Shown one piece after another: positions 34,425 to 43,600 of a stretch of DNA of 64,000 bases. A program made the position numbers and the translations under genes. Source of the stretch: Rothia aerolata (GTDB lineage: Bacteria > Actinomycetota > Actinomycetes > Actinomycetales > Micrococcaceae). The stretch covers positions 782,139 to 846,138 of the forward strand of contig NZ_BMDC01000001.1 of assembly GCF_014635585.1 (NCBI RefSeq), written 5' to 3'. Numbering within the stretch: the first letter of the stretch is position 1; the number at the start of each line of letters is the position of its first letter. The notes beneath the pieces are model-generated. The model was not told where the DNA came from. It did no database searches and worked only from the letters and a program-made list of their open reading frames with translations.

Positions 34425-35870
34425 GTGGCAGACAGTAATAAACCCAACGGTAACAATGGTGAGAATGACCCGTTTGAAGAGCTCTTCAAGAAGCTATCAG
34501 AAAACGGTTTCACCTCTGGTAACGCCGCCGGGGGCTTTGGCCCGCAGGCGATGGGCATTGACCCCGAAGATTTGCGGCGCATGGGTCTGAACATCGACCC
34601 CAATATGATTTCTGGAATTTTTGCTTCGGTGTCGTCGATGATGAACGCGCAGAATTCCGATGAACCGGTGAACTGGAACCTTGCCCGCCAGCACGCCCGC
34701 CAGGCGCTGGCGGCGGGTGGCTCTGACCCATCAGTGACCCAGAATCAGAAGTCAGCGGTGGCAGATGCCACCCAGCTGGCAGACCTCTGGCTTGACCCGG
34801 TGACTTCTTTTGAGCGCCCCGGCTATCAGACCGAGGCCTGGTCTAAGGCAGAGTTCATTGAGAACTCCTTTGCGGTCTTTCAGGAAATTGCCGGTCCCAT
34901 TGCTGTTTCAATGTCTGAGGCCATGAACAATTCCATGGAGGCCCAGATGCCCGAAGAGATTAAGTCCATGCTGGGCGGTGGCGGCAATATTCTCTCCGGT
35001 ATTGGCGGCATGATGTTTGGCATGATGGCGGGCCAGGCGGTAGCTCAGCTGGCTAACGAGGCGGTGTCTTCCACCGATATTGGCCTGCCCCTGGCGGAGG
35101 GTCGTTCTGCCCTTCTGCCTGCCGGTGTTGCCGCTTTCGGTGAGGGCCTGGAAATTCCTACTCAGGAAGTCATGCTTTACCTGGCGGTGCGCGAGGCGGC
35201 CCTGGTGCGGCTCTATAAGTCCACCCCCTGGCTCCGCGACGACATCATTGACCTCATCAAGCGCTATGCCCGCGGTATCCACATTGATATAGAGCGGATG
35301 CAGTCTGCCGCAGAAGGCCTTGACCCCATGAATCCCGAGGCGATGCAGGAGGCCTTTGCCGCCGACATCTTCACCCCGCAAAACACCGAAGACCAGCAGC
35401 TTGCCCTGCAGCGTCTTGAGACTCTGCTGGCCCTGGTAGAGGGCTGGGTGACCGTGGTCGCAGAGCAGGCAACCAAGAACCTGCCCGCTTCGGCTCAGCT
35501 GGCTGAGACCATGAACCGCCGTCATGCGTCCGGTGGCCCCGCCGAGCACGTCTTTGCTTCTCTGGTGGGCCTTGAGCTACACCCCAAGCTCAACCGCGAG
35601 GCGGCGGCTTTCTGGCGCTCCTACGGCGAGGAGCACGGTACCGACGCCCGGGACGAACTCTGGAAGGCACCGGAAACCCTGCCCACCGCAGAGGAACTCA
35701 CCAACCTGGATTCCTACGCCCAGCGGGTGGAAATCTTTGACGCCAGCGATGACGAGTTTGACGCCGCGCTGGAGAAGCTGCTCTCCGGCGGCTACGACGA
35801 GCCTGCCTCTGATGACTCGGGCGATTCCGAGGATTCTTCTGAGGACGACACGAAGGACGACGACCGCTAG
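34425..35870 (+). CDS. DUF2342 zinc-dependent protease-like protein
   Basis: The 481-residue protein belongs to the actinobacterial DUF2342 family, annotated as zinc-dependent metalloproteases or F420-biosynthesis-associated proteins. Recognisable parts are NWNLARQHARQAL, a glycine/methionine-rich helix GIGGMMFGMMAGQAVAQL, LPAGVAAFGEGLEIPTQEVMLYLAVREAALVRLY, where the putative active-site motif would lie, and LVEGWVTVVAEQA. No HExxH is present. The last 50 residues are Asp/Ser-rich. GTG start with AAAGGAGAT upstream. It ends three bases from the convergent YgjP-like gene. Confidence 0.85.
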   Translation: MADSNKPNGNNGENDPFEELFKKLSENGFTSGNAAGGFGPQAMGIDPEDLRRMGLNIDPNMISGIFASVSSMMNAQNSDEPVNWNLARQHARQALAAGGSDPSVTQNQKSAVADATQLADLWLDPVTSFERPGYQTEAWSKAEFIENSFAVFQEIAGPIAVSMSEAMNNSMEAQMPEEIKSMLGGGGNILSGIGGMMFGMMAGQAVAQLANEAVSSTDIGLPLAEGRSALLPAGVAAFGEGLEIPTQEVMLYLAVREAALVRLYKSTPWLRDDIIDLIKRYARGIHIDIERMQSAAEGLDPMNPEAMQEAFAADIFTPQNTEDQQLALQRLETLLALVEGWVTVVAEQATKNLPASAQLAETMNRRHASGGPAEHVFASLVGLELHPKLNREAAAFWRSYGEEHGTDARDELWKAPETLPTAEELTNLDSYAQRVEIFDASDDEFDAALEKLLSGGYDEPASDDSGDSEDSSEDDTKDDDR

Positions 35871-35873
35871 GGT

Positions 35874-36440
35874 CTAGCTCCCGCGGTGAGCGAAGGTAAC
35901 CCCCGCAAGGAAGGCTTCGGCCTCAGCCTTGCGGGGATACCTGCTTTCTAGGGCTTTAAAACGCCGGTTGTGGTTGGCTTCGAGAAAATGGCAGAGCTCG
36001 TGGTGGAGCACAAACTCCAGCACATAGTCGGGGGCTCCCTGGAGCACGTGGGAGATTCTGACCCTGCCCTGGCTCGGGGTTGCAGACCCCCAGCGGCTCT
36101 TCTGGTTGGTCACCCAGCGAATCGAATCTGGCAGGCGGGCCAGCTCCGGCAGAAAGTTTTTCTGAACGTCACGGGCACGGGCCAGCAGAAAGTCATCGCT
36201 GGCAAACTTCTTTTTCTGCGTTCGTTTGCGCTCCTGCTGCCGCATGATGGACGGAAGCAGCTTCTCTAAATACTCCGCTATCTCAGCCCGCGAGGTAGCC
36301 TCCGGAACCAGCAGACGCACCCGGCCGCCGTCCTCCATACGAGCGCTGACCGTCTTGGTGCGCCGGGCAGACCGCACCACCACAACCTCGGGGCGGGTGG
36401 CGGTGGCGGGCAGAATTTCCTCGCGCCGGGACGGGCTCAT
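35874..36440 (-). CDS. YgjP-like (SprT/WLM-type) metallopeptidase
   Basis: The 188-residue protein has the zinc motif HHELCHFLEANHNRRF (HExxH plus a downstream histidine) and RWVTNQKSRWGSATPSQGRVRISHVL, both signatures of the YgjP/DUF45 family. Its ATG overlaps the uvrD2 stop by four bases (ATGA), so it is translated from the same mRNA as the helicase. The substrate is unknown. Coupling to a DNA helicase suggests a role in DNA-protein processing, as for the related SprT/Wss1-type enzymes, but that is inference. Confidence 0.87.
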   Translation of the reverse strand: MSPSRREEILPATATRPEVVVVRSARRTKTVSARMEDGGRVRLLVPEATSRAEIAEYLEKLLPSIMRQQERKRTQKKKFASDDFLLARARDVQKNFLPELARLPDSIRWVTNQKSRWGSATPSQGRVRISHVLQGAPDYVLEFVLHHELCHFLEANHNRRFKALESRYPRKAEAEAFLAGVTFAHRGS

Positions 36441-38257
36441 CGACGGTCCTTGGGCGCAAGGGCGTCAAGAAAACGCGAGCGCTTACGGTTGGCGCGGCCA
36501 CCGGGGGTGCGCGAACGCGACCAGCTGAAGGTCAAATGCTTGCGGGCTCGGGTGATTCCCACATAGAGCAGGCGCCTTTCCTCATCGATTTCATCGCCGG
36601 TTTTGGCGAAGGAGATGGGCATGAGTCCCTCGTTGAGGCCGGCGAGAAAAACGGCGTCCCACTCAAGGCCCTTCGCCGAGTGCAGCGAGGCCAGCGTGAC
36701 CCCGTTCATCACCGGGGCATCCTGGTTGGCCACGCGCTGGGCTAGATCTGCCACGCACTCGTGCATGGTCAGGGCAGGGGGAGCTTCCACGCCCGTCTCG
36801 CGCGCCTGCTCCCGGGCTTTCTCCCGCTCGGCGTGTAGGCGATCCGCCATAGAAACGAGTGCTGCCAGCGACTCCCACTTTTGCCGCACCGCTCCCGAGG
36901 ACGAGGGCCCCTGCTCCGTGTAGCCCAGGGATTTGAGGACGTCGCGGGTCAGCTGGGGCACGGACTCCTCCCCCGCCGCGTTGGCTGCCCCGCGTAGCTG
37001 CAGGATGCCGTTGCGCACCTCGGGGCGGTTGAAGAACTGTTCGGCTCCGCGCAGCTGGTAGGGTATGCCCTCATCGGTCAGCGCCTGCTCCAGAGCGGCA
37101 GACTGGCCGTTAGTTCTAAAGAGCACGGCAATTTCTGAGGGTGCTAGGCCGTCTTTGCTGATGAGGTCTTGGATATCCTCGGCGATTCCGGCGGCCTCCT
37201 GCTCGTCGTCGGCGTACTCAAACCACTCCGCCTCGACCCCCGAACCGCGCTGGGATTCCAGCCGCAGCGGCGGCGCCCAAGAACCGGGGGTGGAATCTTG
37301 GGCGGGGCGGCGGTCAGCCAGCAGACGGTTGGCCAGAGAGACCACCTGGTGGGTGGAGCGGTAGTCCCTAATCAGCTTTACCACCGTGGCGTTCTCATAG
37401 CGGCTGGGAAAATCCAGCAGGTGGCGGCTGGTTGCCCCGGTAAAAGAGTAGATGGTCTGCGAGGCATCGCCCACCACGCAGAGGTCATCGCGGCCCCCCA
37501 GCCAGGCATCGAGCAGGCGCTGTTGCAGGGGCGAGACGTCCTGGTACTCATCCACCACAAAATGCCGGTACTGCTTGCGCACCGCAGCGGCAACCTCGGG
37601 ATCGTCTTCCAGCACGCCCACGGTCAGCAGCAGCACATCCTCAAAGTCAATGATGTTGCGCTCGTCTTTGAGCTCCTCGTAGGTTCTAAAGAGGCGGGTC
37701 ATGTTCAGCGGGGTGATGTCGGCCGGTAGCTGGCGGTCGGCCAGGCGTTTCATCAGGGTATCGGGGGTGAGCATATTGACCTTGGCCCACTCGATTTCTG
37801 CCGCTAAATCGCGCACGGCGGCCCGGTCAGTGGTGATGCGCAGTCGGTTAGCAGCCTCGGTAATCAGCTGGGCTTTGTGCGGCACAATCTGCGGTGGAGT
37901 TCCGCCCACCGCCTGCGGCCAGAAGTACTTGAGCTGGCGCAGGGCAGCCGAGTGGAAGGTGCGGGTCTGCACCCCGGGCGCTCCCAGCTTACGCAGGCGC
38001 ACCCTCATCTCATCGGCAGCGCGGGTGGTAAAGGTCAGGGCCAGCACCCGGTTGGCAACATAGCGGCCGGTGGCGATTCCGTAGGCGATACGGTGGGTAA
38101 TTGCCCGGGTCTTGCCGGTACCCGCGCCCGCTAGAACGCACATGGGCCCGGAAAGCTCGGTGGCAACCCGGCGTTGCTCAGGGTCCAGCCCTTCCAGAAT
38201 TTGCTCGGGGCTGGGCGCCTGGGCGGCGCCCTGTCCGGTCATGGGCTGGGAGGGCAT
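36437..38257 (-). CDS. uvrD2: UvrD2-type superfamily 1 DNA helicase
   Basis: A 606-residue 3'-5' helicase with Walker A LAGAGTGKTRAITHRIAYG (residue 42 on), motif Ia LALTFTTRAADEMRVRL, motif II VDEYQDVSPLQQ, motif III VVGDASQTIYSFTGA, motif IV KLIRDYRSTHQVV and motif VI YVGITRARKHL. It ends shortly after motif VI in a basic tail. Mycobacterial UvrD2 continues with an HRDC and zinc-cysteine region of about 100 residues that is missing here. GAGGAG precedes the ATG. It likely acts in DNA repair with the adjacent peptidase. Confidence 0.9.
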   Translation of the reverse strand: MPSQPMTGQGAAQAPSPEQILEGLDPEQRRVATELSGPMCVLAGAGTGKTRAITHRIAYGIATGRYVANRVLALTFTTRAADEMRVRLRKLGAPGVQTRTFHSAALRQLKYFWPQAVGGTPPQIVPHKAQLITEAANRLRITTDRAAVRDLAAEIEWAKVNMLTPDTLMKRLADRQLPADITPLNMTRLFRTYEELKDERNIIDFEDVLLLTVGVLEDDPEVAAAVRKQYRHFVVDEYQDVSPLQQRLLDAWLGGRDDLCVVGDASQTIYSFTGATSRHLLDFPSRYENATVVKLIRDYRSTHQVVSLANRLLADRRPAQDSTPGSWAPPLRLESQRGSGVEAEWFEYADDEQEAAGIAEDIQDLISKDGLAPSEIAVLFRTNGQSAALEQALTDEGIPYQLRGAEQFFNRPEVRNGILQLRGAANAAGEESVPQLTRDVLKSLGYTEQGPSSSGAVRQKWESLAALVSMADRLHAEREKAREQARETGVEAPPALTMHECVADLAQRVANQDAPVMNGVTLASLHSAKGLEWDAVFLAGLNEGLMPISFAKTGDEIDEERRLLYVGITRARKHLTFSWSRSRTPGGRANRKRSRFLDALAPKDRR

Positions 38258-38324
38258 GGAACTCCTCGGTTTATCTCAAAAATTTATCTCAAAGGTGGGC
38301 GGATTCTATTGTAGGTCTCTGCAC

Positions 38325-39551
38325 CTAGGCCTCGGTAGGTTCCTCGTCGAGAGAACCGCCATAGAAGTCTTCTATAAGTTTTCGGCTGATGGAGGATCGC
38401 CCGGGCAGGACGACGCTTTCGCTGCTGTGTGCCTCAAAGAGCTCGCGGCGGCTAAACCAGCGGACTCTCTCAATCTCGTCTCCGTCTGCTTGCACCGAGC
38501 CGGGGTTAGAAATCTGAGCTCGAAACCCCAGCATGAGAGAGCGGGGAAAGGGCCAGGGCTGGGAGCCCATGTAGGTCATGGAAACCACCTCACCCCCGCA
38601 CTCTTCGGCAATTTCCCGCGCAACGGCATTTTCCAGAGATTCGCCCACCTCCACAAAACCGGCGAAGGTAGAGAACCGGTTAGCCGCCCAGGCCCGGGCC
38701 TGGCCCAGCAGAATCTTCTCCTGCCCCTCGACGGTGGCAGTCACCGCTGTAATCACCGCCGGGTCAGTACGGGGAAAGAGGTCCCCACCCTGCCTGGTTT
38801 TCCGCGCCCAGCCGGCGTGAATCACCTCGGTGGCCTCGCCCGTGGCGGGGTCGAAAGCATGGCGGGCGTGCCAGAAGTCAAGCGCAGTTGCAGCCGCCAG
38901 CAGTTCTCCCCACTCGCGGGCAACCGCCGTCTCGGCGCCGTCCTCAAAACCGAACTCGGCAAAGCTGCGTACCGCCAGCCAGCTACCTCCTGCCTGGATC
39001 GCCAGTACATCGGTGATGCTCTGTTGCTCGCCGTCGGGGCCCAGCAGGTTCAGCGGAGCAGAACCAAAATCAATAAAGTCCTCCCAGCCACCGGTCAGCA
39101 CGAGCACGGGCGCGGTCTGGCCCGTCTCCGGCTGGCGGTACTCACCGGCGAAGAGAAGGTGGGCGGTGAGTATCGGCTTTTGAACAAACTCACGAAGCAC
39201 CTGAACCTTCAGCCCCCGAAAATCCGCTAGATTCAGGGGCATCTGGTGGGAGCCCACCAGCACCTTTCCCCGCTCTAGGGCCAGAAGAATCGGCCGCTGC
39301 GACCAGGGGTAAAGCTCAGTCTGAGATTGAGACTGGTTAGCTGCCGCATCGTGCTCCTGCTCCAGGGCAGAAACCAGCTCCTGCAGAAAGCCCTCTCGAG
39401 CACGCAGTTCGTTCCAGCGGCGCAGCTTAGATGCCGCCAGTGGTATATGCCCCAGCGGTGAAAAATCAGCAAAAGCTGAGGTCACAGCCGGGTTCCCTGT
39501 TGCCCGAGCCTGAGAGTTTTCGCCCAAATTATTCTGCATCTCCCGCTTCAT
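38325..39551 (-). CDS. nudC: NAD-capped RNA/NADH pyrophosphatase NudC
   Basis: Hydrolyses NADH and can remove NAD caps from RNA. In about 408 residues the nudix box GFVEVGESLENAVAREIAEECGGEV is intact, preceded by PRTDPAVITAV and followed by SQPWPFPRSLMLGF, the NudC signature that selects NADH. The zinc ribbon normally found before PRTDPAVI has lost its four cysteines (WHARHAFDPATGEATEVIHAG). ATG 39551 is preferred because GAGGAG is ten bases upstream; ATGs at 39539 and 39569 and the frame to 39608 are alternatives. It is divergent from the phosphotransferase gene. Confidence 0.88.
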   Translation of the reverse strand: MKREMQNNLGENSQARATGNPAVTSAFADFSPLGHIPLAASKLRRWNELRAREGFLQELVSALEQEHDAAANQSQSQTELYPWSQRPILLALERGKVLVGSHQMPLNLADFRGLKVQVLREFVQKPILTAHLLFAGEYRQPETGQTAPVLVLTGGWEDFIDFGSAPLNLLGPDGEQQSITDVLAIQAGGSWLAVRSFAEFGFEDGAETAVAREWGELLAAATALDFWHARHAFDPATGEATEVIHAGWARKTRQGGDLFPRTDPAVITAVTATVEGQEKILLGQARAWAANRFSTFAGFVEVGESLENAVAREIAEECGGEVVSMTYMGSQPWPFPRSLMLGFRAQISNPGSVQADGDEIERVRWFSRRELFEAHSSESVVLPGRSSISRKLIEDFYGGSLDEEPTEA

Positions 39552-39574
39552 TCCCTCTTTGCTCCTCATCTCTT

Positions 39575-39580
39575 GTACCC
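39575..39580 (+). promoter_or_regulatory. -10 box for a leaderless phosphotransferase mRNA
   Basis: TACCCT fits TANNNT and ends seven bases before the GTG at 39588, the spacing expected when transcription starts at the start codon. No usable ribosome site is present, since GGAAGG abuts the codon. Confidence 0.55.
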
Positions 39581-39587
39581 TGGAAGG

Positions 39588-40619
39588 GTGACTGTTACAC
39601 CGCTTCAACTTGCCGCCATTGTCTCCGCTGGCGTCCCCGGGCTCTACCCCGTGGCTGCGCTCCCCTCTGCTGATGACGCCGCTGACTTCGACTCAGCGAT
39701 TATCATCGACTCGGCAGATAAGCGCTGGCGCGTGCGCTCACCCAAGCACCCTGAAGCTAGCGTACGCCTTGAAGCCGAACACGTCATCCTTCAATCCTTC
39801 TCTGCCGGGCTCCGCGCCCGCCTGCCCTTTCTGGTTCCGACCATTGTGGGGTCGGTGCCGCTGAACGGTATGCAGACTTTTATCTACACCCACATCCCCG
39901 GTGTGCACTACGAGATTGACGAGCTGGCAGAAATTTCTGCCCACGCTCCGGCAGAGTCCGAGAATCTGGCGACCTCCCTGGGCAGGATGATCGCGACCAT
40001 CCACGTGATGCCCGAGACGATTATTGAGGACGCCGACCTGCCGGTCTACACCGCCGATCAGATTCGTTCCCGCCGCCGGGCCGAGCTCGAGCGCGCTGCC
40101 GAAACCGGCAAGCTACCGCAGGGGCTGCTGAAGCGCTGGCGCGCCCAGATGGACGACGACTCCCTCTGGAACTTCCGCCCCCGAGTGATCCACGGCGACC
40201 TCAACGAAGACAACCTAGTGCTGGACAAGAAGAAAATCACCGAGATTACCGGCTGGTCTGAGGTCTGCGTGGGCGACCCCGCCCTGGATTTCTCCTGGTT
40301 GCTGGCCTGCTCTGACGACGCTTTCCGCGACGAAGTGATCGAGGTCTACACCCGGCAGATGCCCCAGCTACCCGATGAAGCCCTCTGCGACCGCGCCAAC
40401 CTCTACGCTGAATTTGCCCTGGCCCAGTGGCTGATTCGCGGTATCGAACTTGAGGATTCCGATATGGTGGCCCAGGCCGTCGAGCTCCTCGAGGGGCTGG
40501 AAGAGGGAATGCGCGGCACCGGCGATATTCCTTCTGAGCAGCCCTCCTCCCCGCAGCGGCCTGCCTCTAGCGGCGGTTCCGTTGCCGTCCGATTTTCTGA
40601 GCCCGACGAATCAGCCTAA
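39588..40619 (+). CDS. Aminoglycoside/macrolide phosphotransferase-like kinase
   Basis: Predicted 343 residues of the APH/choline-kinase fold: PFLVPTIVG in the N-lobe, RVIHGDLNEDNLVLDKKK as the catalytic loop with its aspartate, and EITGWSEVCVGDPALDFSWLL. In the last motif the metal-binding aspartate expected before W is a glycine, so activity is uncertain or the next Asp serves. This type of gene often lies between nudC and uvrD/adn genes in actinobacteria; the substrate is unknown and resistance need not be implied. Its final 53 bases overlap the convergent adnB gene. Confidence 0.8.
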   Translation: MTVTPLQLAAIVSAGVPGLYPVAALPSADDAADFDSAIIIDSADKRWRVRSPKHPEASVRLEAEHVILQSFSAGLRARLPFLVPTIVGSVPLNGMQTFIYTHIPGVHYEIDELAEISAHAPAESENLATSLGRMIATIHVMPETIIEDADLPVYTADQIRSRRRAELERAAETGKLPQGLLKRWRAQMDDDSLWNFRPRVIHGDLNEDNLVLDKKKITEITGWSEVCVGDPALDFSWLLACSDDAFRDEVIEVYTRQMPQLPDEALCDRANLYAEFALAQWLIRGIELEDSDMVAQAVELLEGLEEGMRGTGDIPSEQPSSPQRPASSGGSVAVRFSEPDESA

Positions 40620-43600
40620 CCAGCTCCGCTTCATCGGCAAGTTTTTCCGGCTGCCACACTTTCTTCTCTGCCACGTAGAAGAAGGTGCCGGTCACCGATT
40701 CCACCGGCACCCCCATCAGCCGGGCGAAGCCCAGGCGGTAGAGGGCCAGCTGAAGCGACTTAGCCTTCTTCTCGGCGGCGGTGCGGGGTGAGCGACCGGT
40801 CTTCCAGTCCACCATCTCCCAGAGAACCTCTCCCCGCTCGTTTTCAGAGCGGTAGATAGCATCCACCCTGCCTCGAATTGAGATGCCCTCCACCGGGGTT
40901 TCGATGGGATACTCCACAGCCCAGGGTTGCAGCTTGGCCCACGGGCTAGCCAGGAAGTTTTCCTGCAGGGTCGGCAGGTTAAGAGAGTCGTCTACAGCTT
41001 CATCTGCATAGTCCTCTTCTTCAAAGTCCAGCATGGCTGCCTTCTCAAAGTGGGACTCCACCCAGGCGTGGAAGAGGGAACCCTGGCGGGCCGCAATCCC
41101 CGGCTTCTGCGGCATGGGGCGCACGATGTTCTCTACCACCGCGGTCGTATCAGTTTGCAGGGCCACCAGGTCTGAGGCACTGAGGTGGCTGGGTAGCTCA
41201 AAGTCGTCAGTATCGCTCGGGGCGTTGAGCAGGCTCAAGAGCAGGTCGGCTTCGTGGAACCAGTCGTCAATCGAAGGTCCGGAATCTTCACCTGCTGTCT
41301 CAGCTGCACCGATAACCGGTGACTGCTCTGCGTGAAAGCCCTCTTCCAGTCCCCCGCGTAGCACGTTCTGCGCTGCCCGTTCCATGCGGGCTCGTCGGCT
41401 GGTGTGCAACCGTTCTTCCTGCAGGAGGGATGCACGACGGCGGGCCTCCACCGCCTCATCGCTAAAGTCACCCTGATCGTGGGCCTGGTTTAGGCTCTCC
41501 ACCGACTTCCAATCAAAGGTTTCAGGCCCGTCAATGGGGTCAAAGGGCCACAGGGCCGTGGTAATCGATTCAGACTGGGGGTTCTCGCTGCCCACCTGAT
41601 CTTCGGGAAAGATATAGCCCAGGGCGAAGGAGCTCGAGCCAGCTGCCCCTGCCCCGTTCTCTTCGTAGAGCTCTGCCCAGAAATCTGATGCTGCGGCTGG
41701 CTTAGACTTGGTTCCCTGCCAGGCAGAGTTCGAGAGCACCAGTAGCGACCGGGCCCGGGTAATACCCACGTAGGCCAGGCGCCGTTCTTCGTTAATGCGG
41801 TAGAGCTGGGCTTCTTCTTTGAGCTGGTTCAAGAAGTCTTTAAGCTCCACCACGTTTTCAAAGTCTGAACGCCAGGTAGGGAGAAAGCCCGAGTCCCCGC
41901 GCAGGGGCCAGGGCAGGGTATCGGAATTTTGAGTCCACCGAGGGTCATCGGTGCGGGGAAAATCCCCCTGGTTCATGCCGGGAATGAAAACCTGGTCCCA
42001 CTCCAAACCCTTCGAAGCGTGAACGGTCAGAATCTGCACCGCATCGTGGCGGGGTTCATCTGCCACCATATCCAGCCCCTTTTCCTCGGCTGCTGCGGCA
42101 TCGAGCCAGGCCAAGAAGCCGTTGACCCCGCTGGCCGAACCGCTGCTTGCCGAAAGGGTAAATCGGAGGGGGCGATCGCCGTCCTCGGACTCTTCCGCCT
42201 CGGGGTCGGCAGAGACCAGCTCGGCTCCGGCCAGCAGGGTGGCGTTAATGCGCGGGGCACTGAGCGAATACTGGGCGGCAAAATCGTAAAAGGCATCGAT
42301 ATTTTTACGGGCTAGAGAAGTCGGCAGACCGGGCTTGGCGGCCAGCTCAATATCCAGCAGAGTTTTTTGCTCAATGGCCGCAATCAAAACGGTGAGGTCG
42401 TCTGCCATAAACTCCCGCAGCTGCCCCAGTTCCTCAGCCAACATGTTGAGGCGGGCTAGCCCCTCGTTTGTGAGCGAGCGCCCCTGGAAGGAAGTCCAGC
42501 CCGGCTCTGGCAGGTTTTCCAGAGCCTCAATCAGCGAGGCGCCGTCGGTGATGTCTGAGGTGGTCTGTTTAGCCAGGCGCTCCATCTCCTCCCGGGCTTC
42601 TTCCTCGGTCATTTCGGCGTAGAGGTCTTCGGCTAGACCGGTGCGGATCGACTGACGACGGCGCCGCTCAAGATGGGCTGCCCAGTCGGAGAAGGCCAGC
42701 AGGTCAGAGACGCCCAGGCGCCAGCGGGCTCCCGCCAAGAGCCGCATGAGGGCGTCTGAGCGGCCGGGGTCTGCCAGCACCCGCAGGGTGGAGACCACAT
42801 CAATCACTTCGGGGGTATCGAGTAGGCCGCCCAGGCCCACAATCTGGCAGGGCACCGCCAGCTCATCGAAGGCGCGGGCAATCGGTTCCATCTGGGACCG
42901 TTTCTTGCAGAGCACCGCCATGGTGGGCATCTCGCTCAGCGGCCTGCCTGCATACCTGCCTCGTTCGGCTGAGACTGTCTGGGCCAGGGCAACTGCCTCT
43001 TGGGCGTCGGTTTCAAAACGTTCCAGGCGGACTGTTCCGGTACCCGGCTCCGGGCGCGGAGCTAGGTCAGGCACCTGAACCTGGGTTCTCACCTCAACCC
43101 AGTCGGGCTGCTCTTGCAGAGGCTTGGCCACCGTATTGGCCGCCTCTAGAATCTGGGTGTCGTTGCGCCAGGCAACGGTGAGGTAGCTTGCGGTGGTGTC
43201 TGCGGTGGGAAAGTAGTTGTAGAAGTTAAGGAGCTGGCCGTCGGAGGCACCGCGGAAACCGTAGATAGACTGCTTGGGATCCCCCACCGCCATCACCGGG
43301 TGTTCGCTCCTGCCCTTTACCGCTCCAAAGAGGTCTGAGAAGAGCTCCATCTGAGCGTGGGAGGTATCTTGAAACTCATCGAGCAAGACCACCCGATAGC
43401 GGTCGCGTTCGGTCTGTCGGGCCTGGGGAATGGTGCGGGCAATCTTGGCTGCCAGCGCAATCAAATCGCCGTAGTCCATCACCTGCATGTTCTTCTTAAC
43501 GGTGGCATACATCTGCACCAGCTGCGCATAGAAAATCCGGTTCTTGAGCCGGTCCACCAGCTTGTTGCGGTCAGCGCCCCGGTTCCGCCCTGCCAGCGGC

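Noticed and set aside
34425-35870. F420 biosynthesis role for the DUF2342 protein
   Set aside because: No F420 biosynthesis gene is in the window; the family name comes from co-occurrence only.
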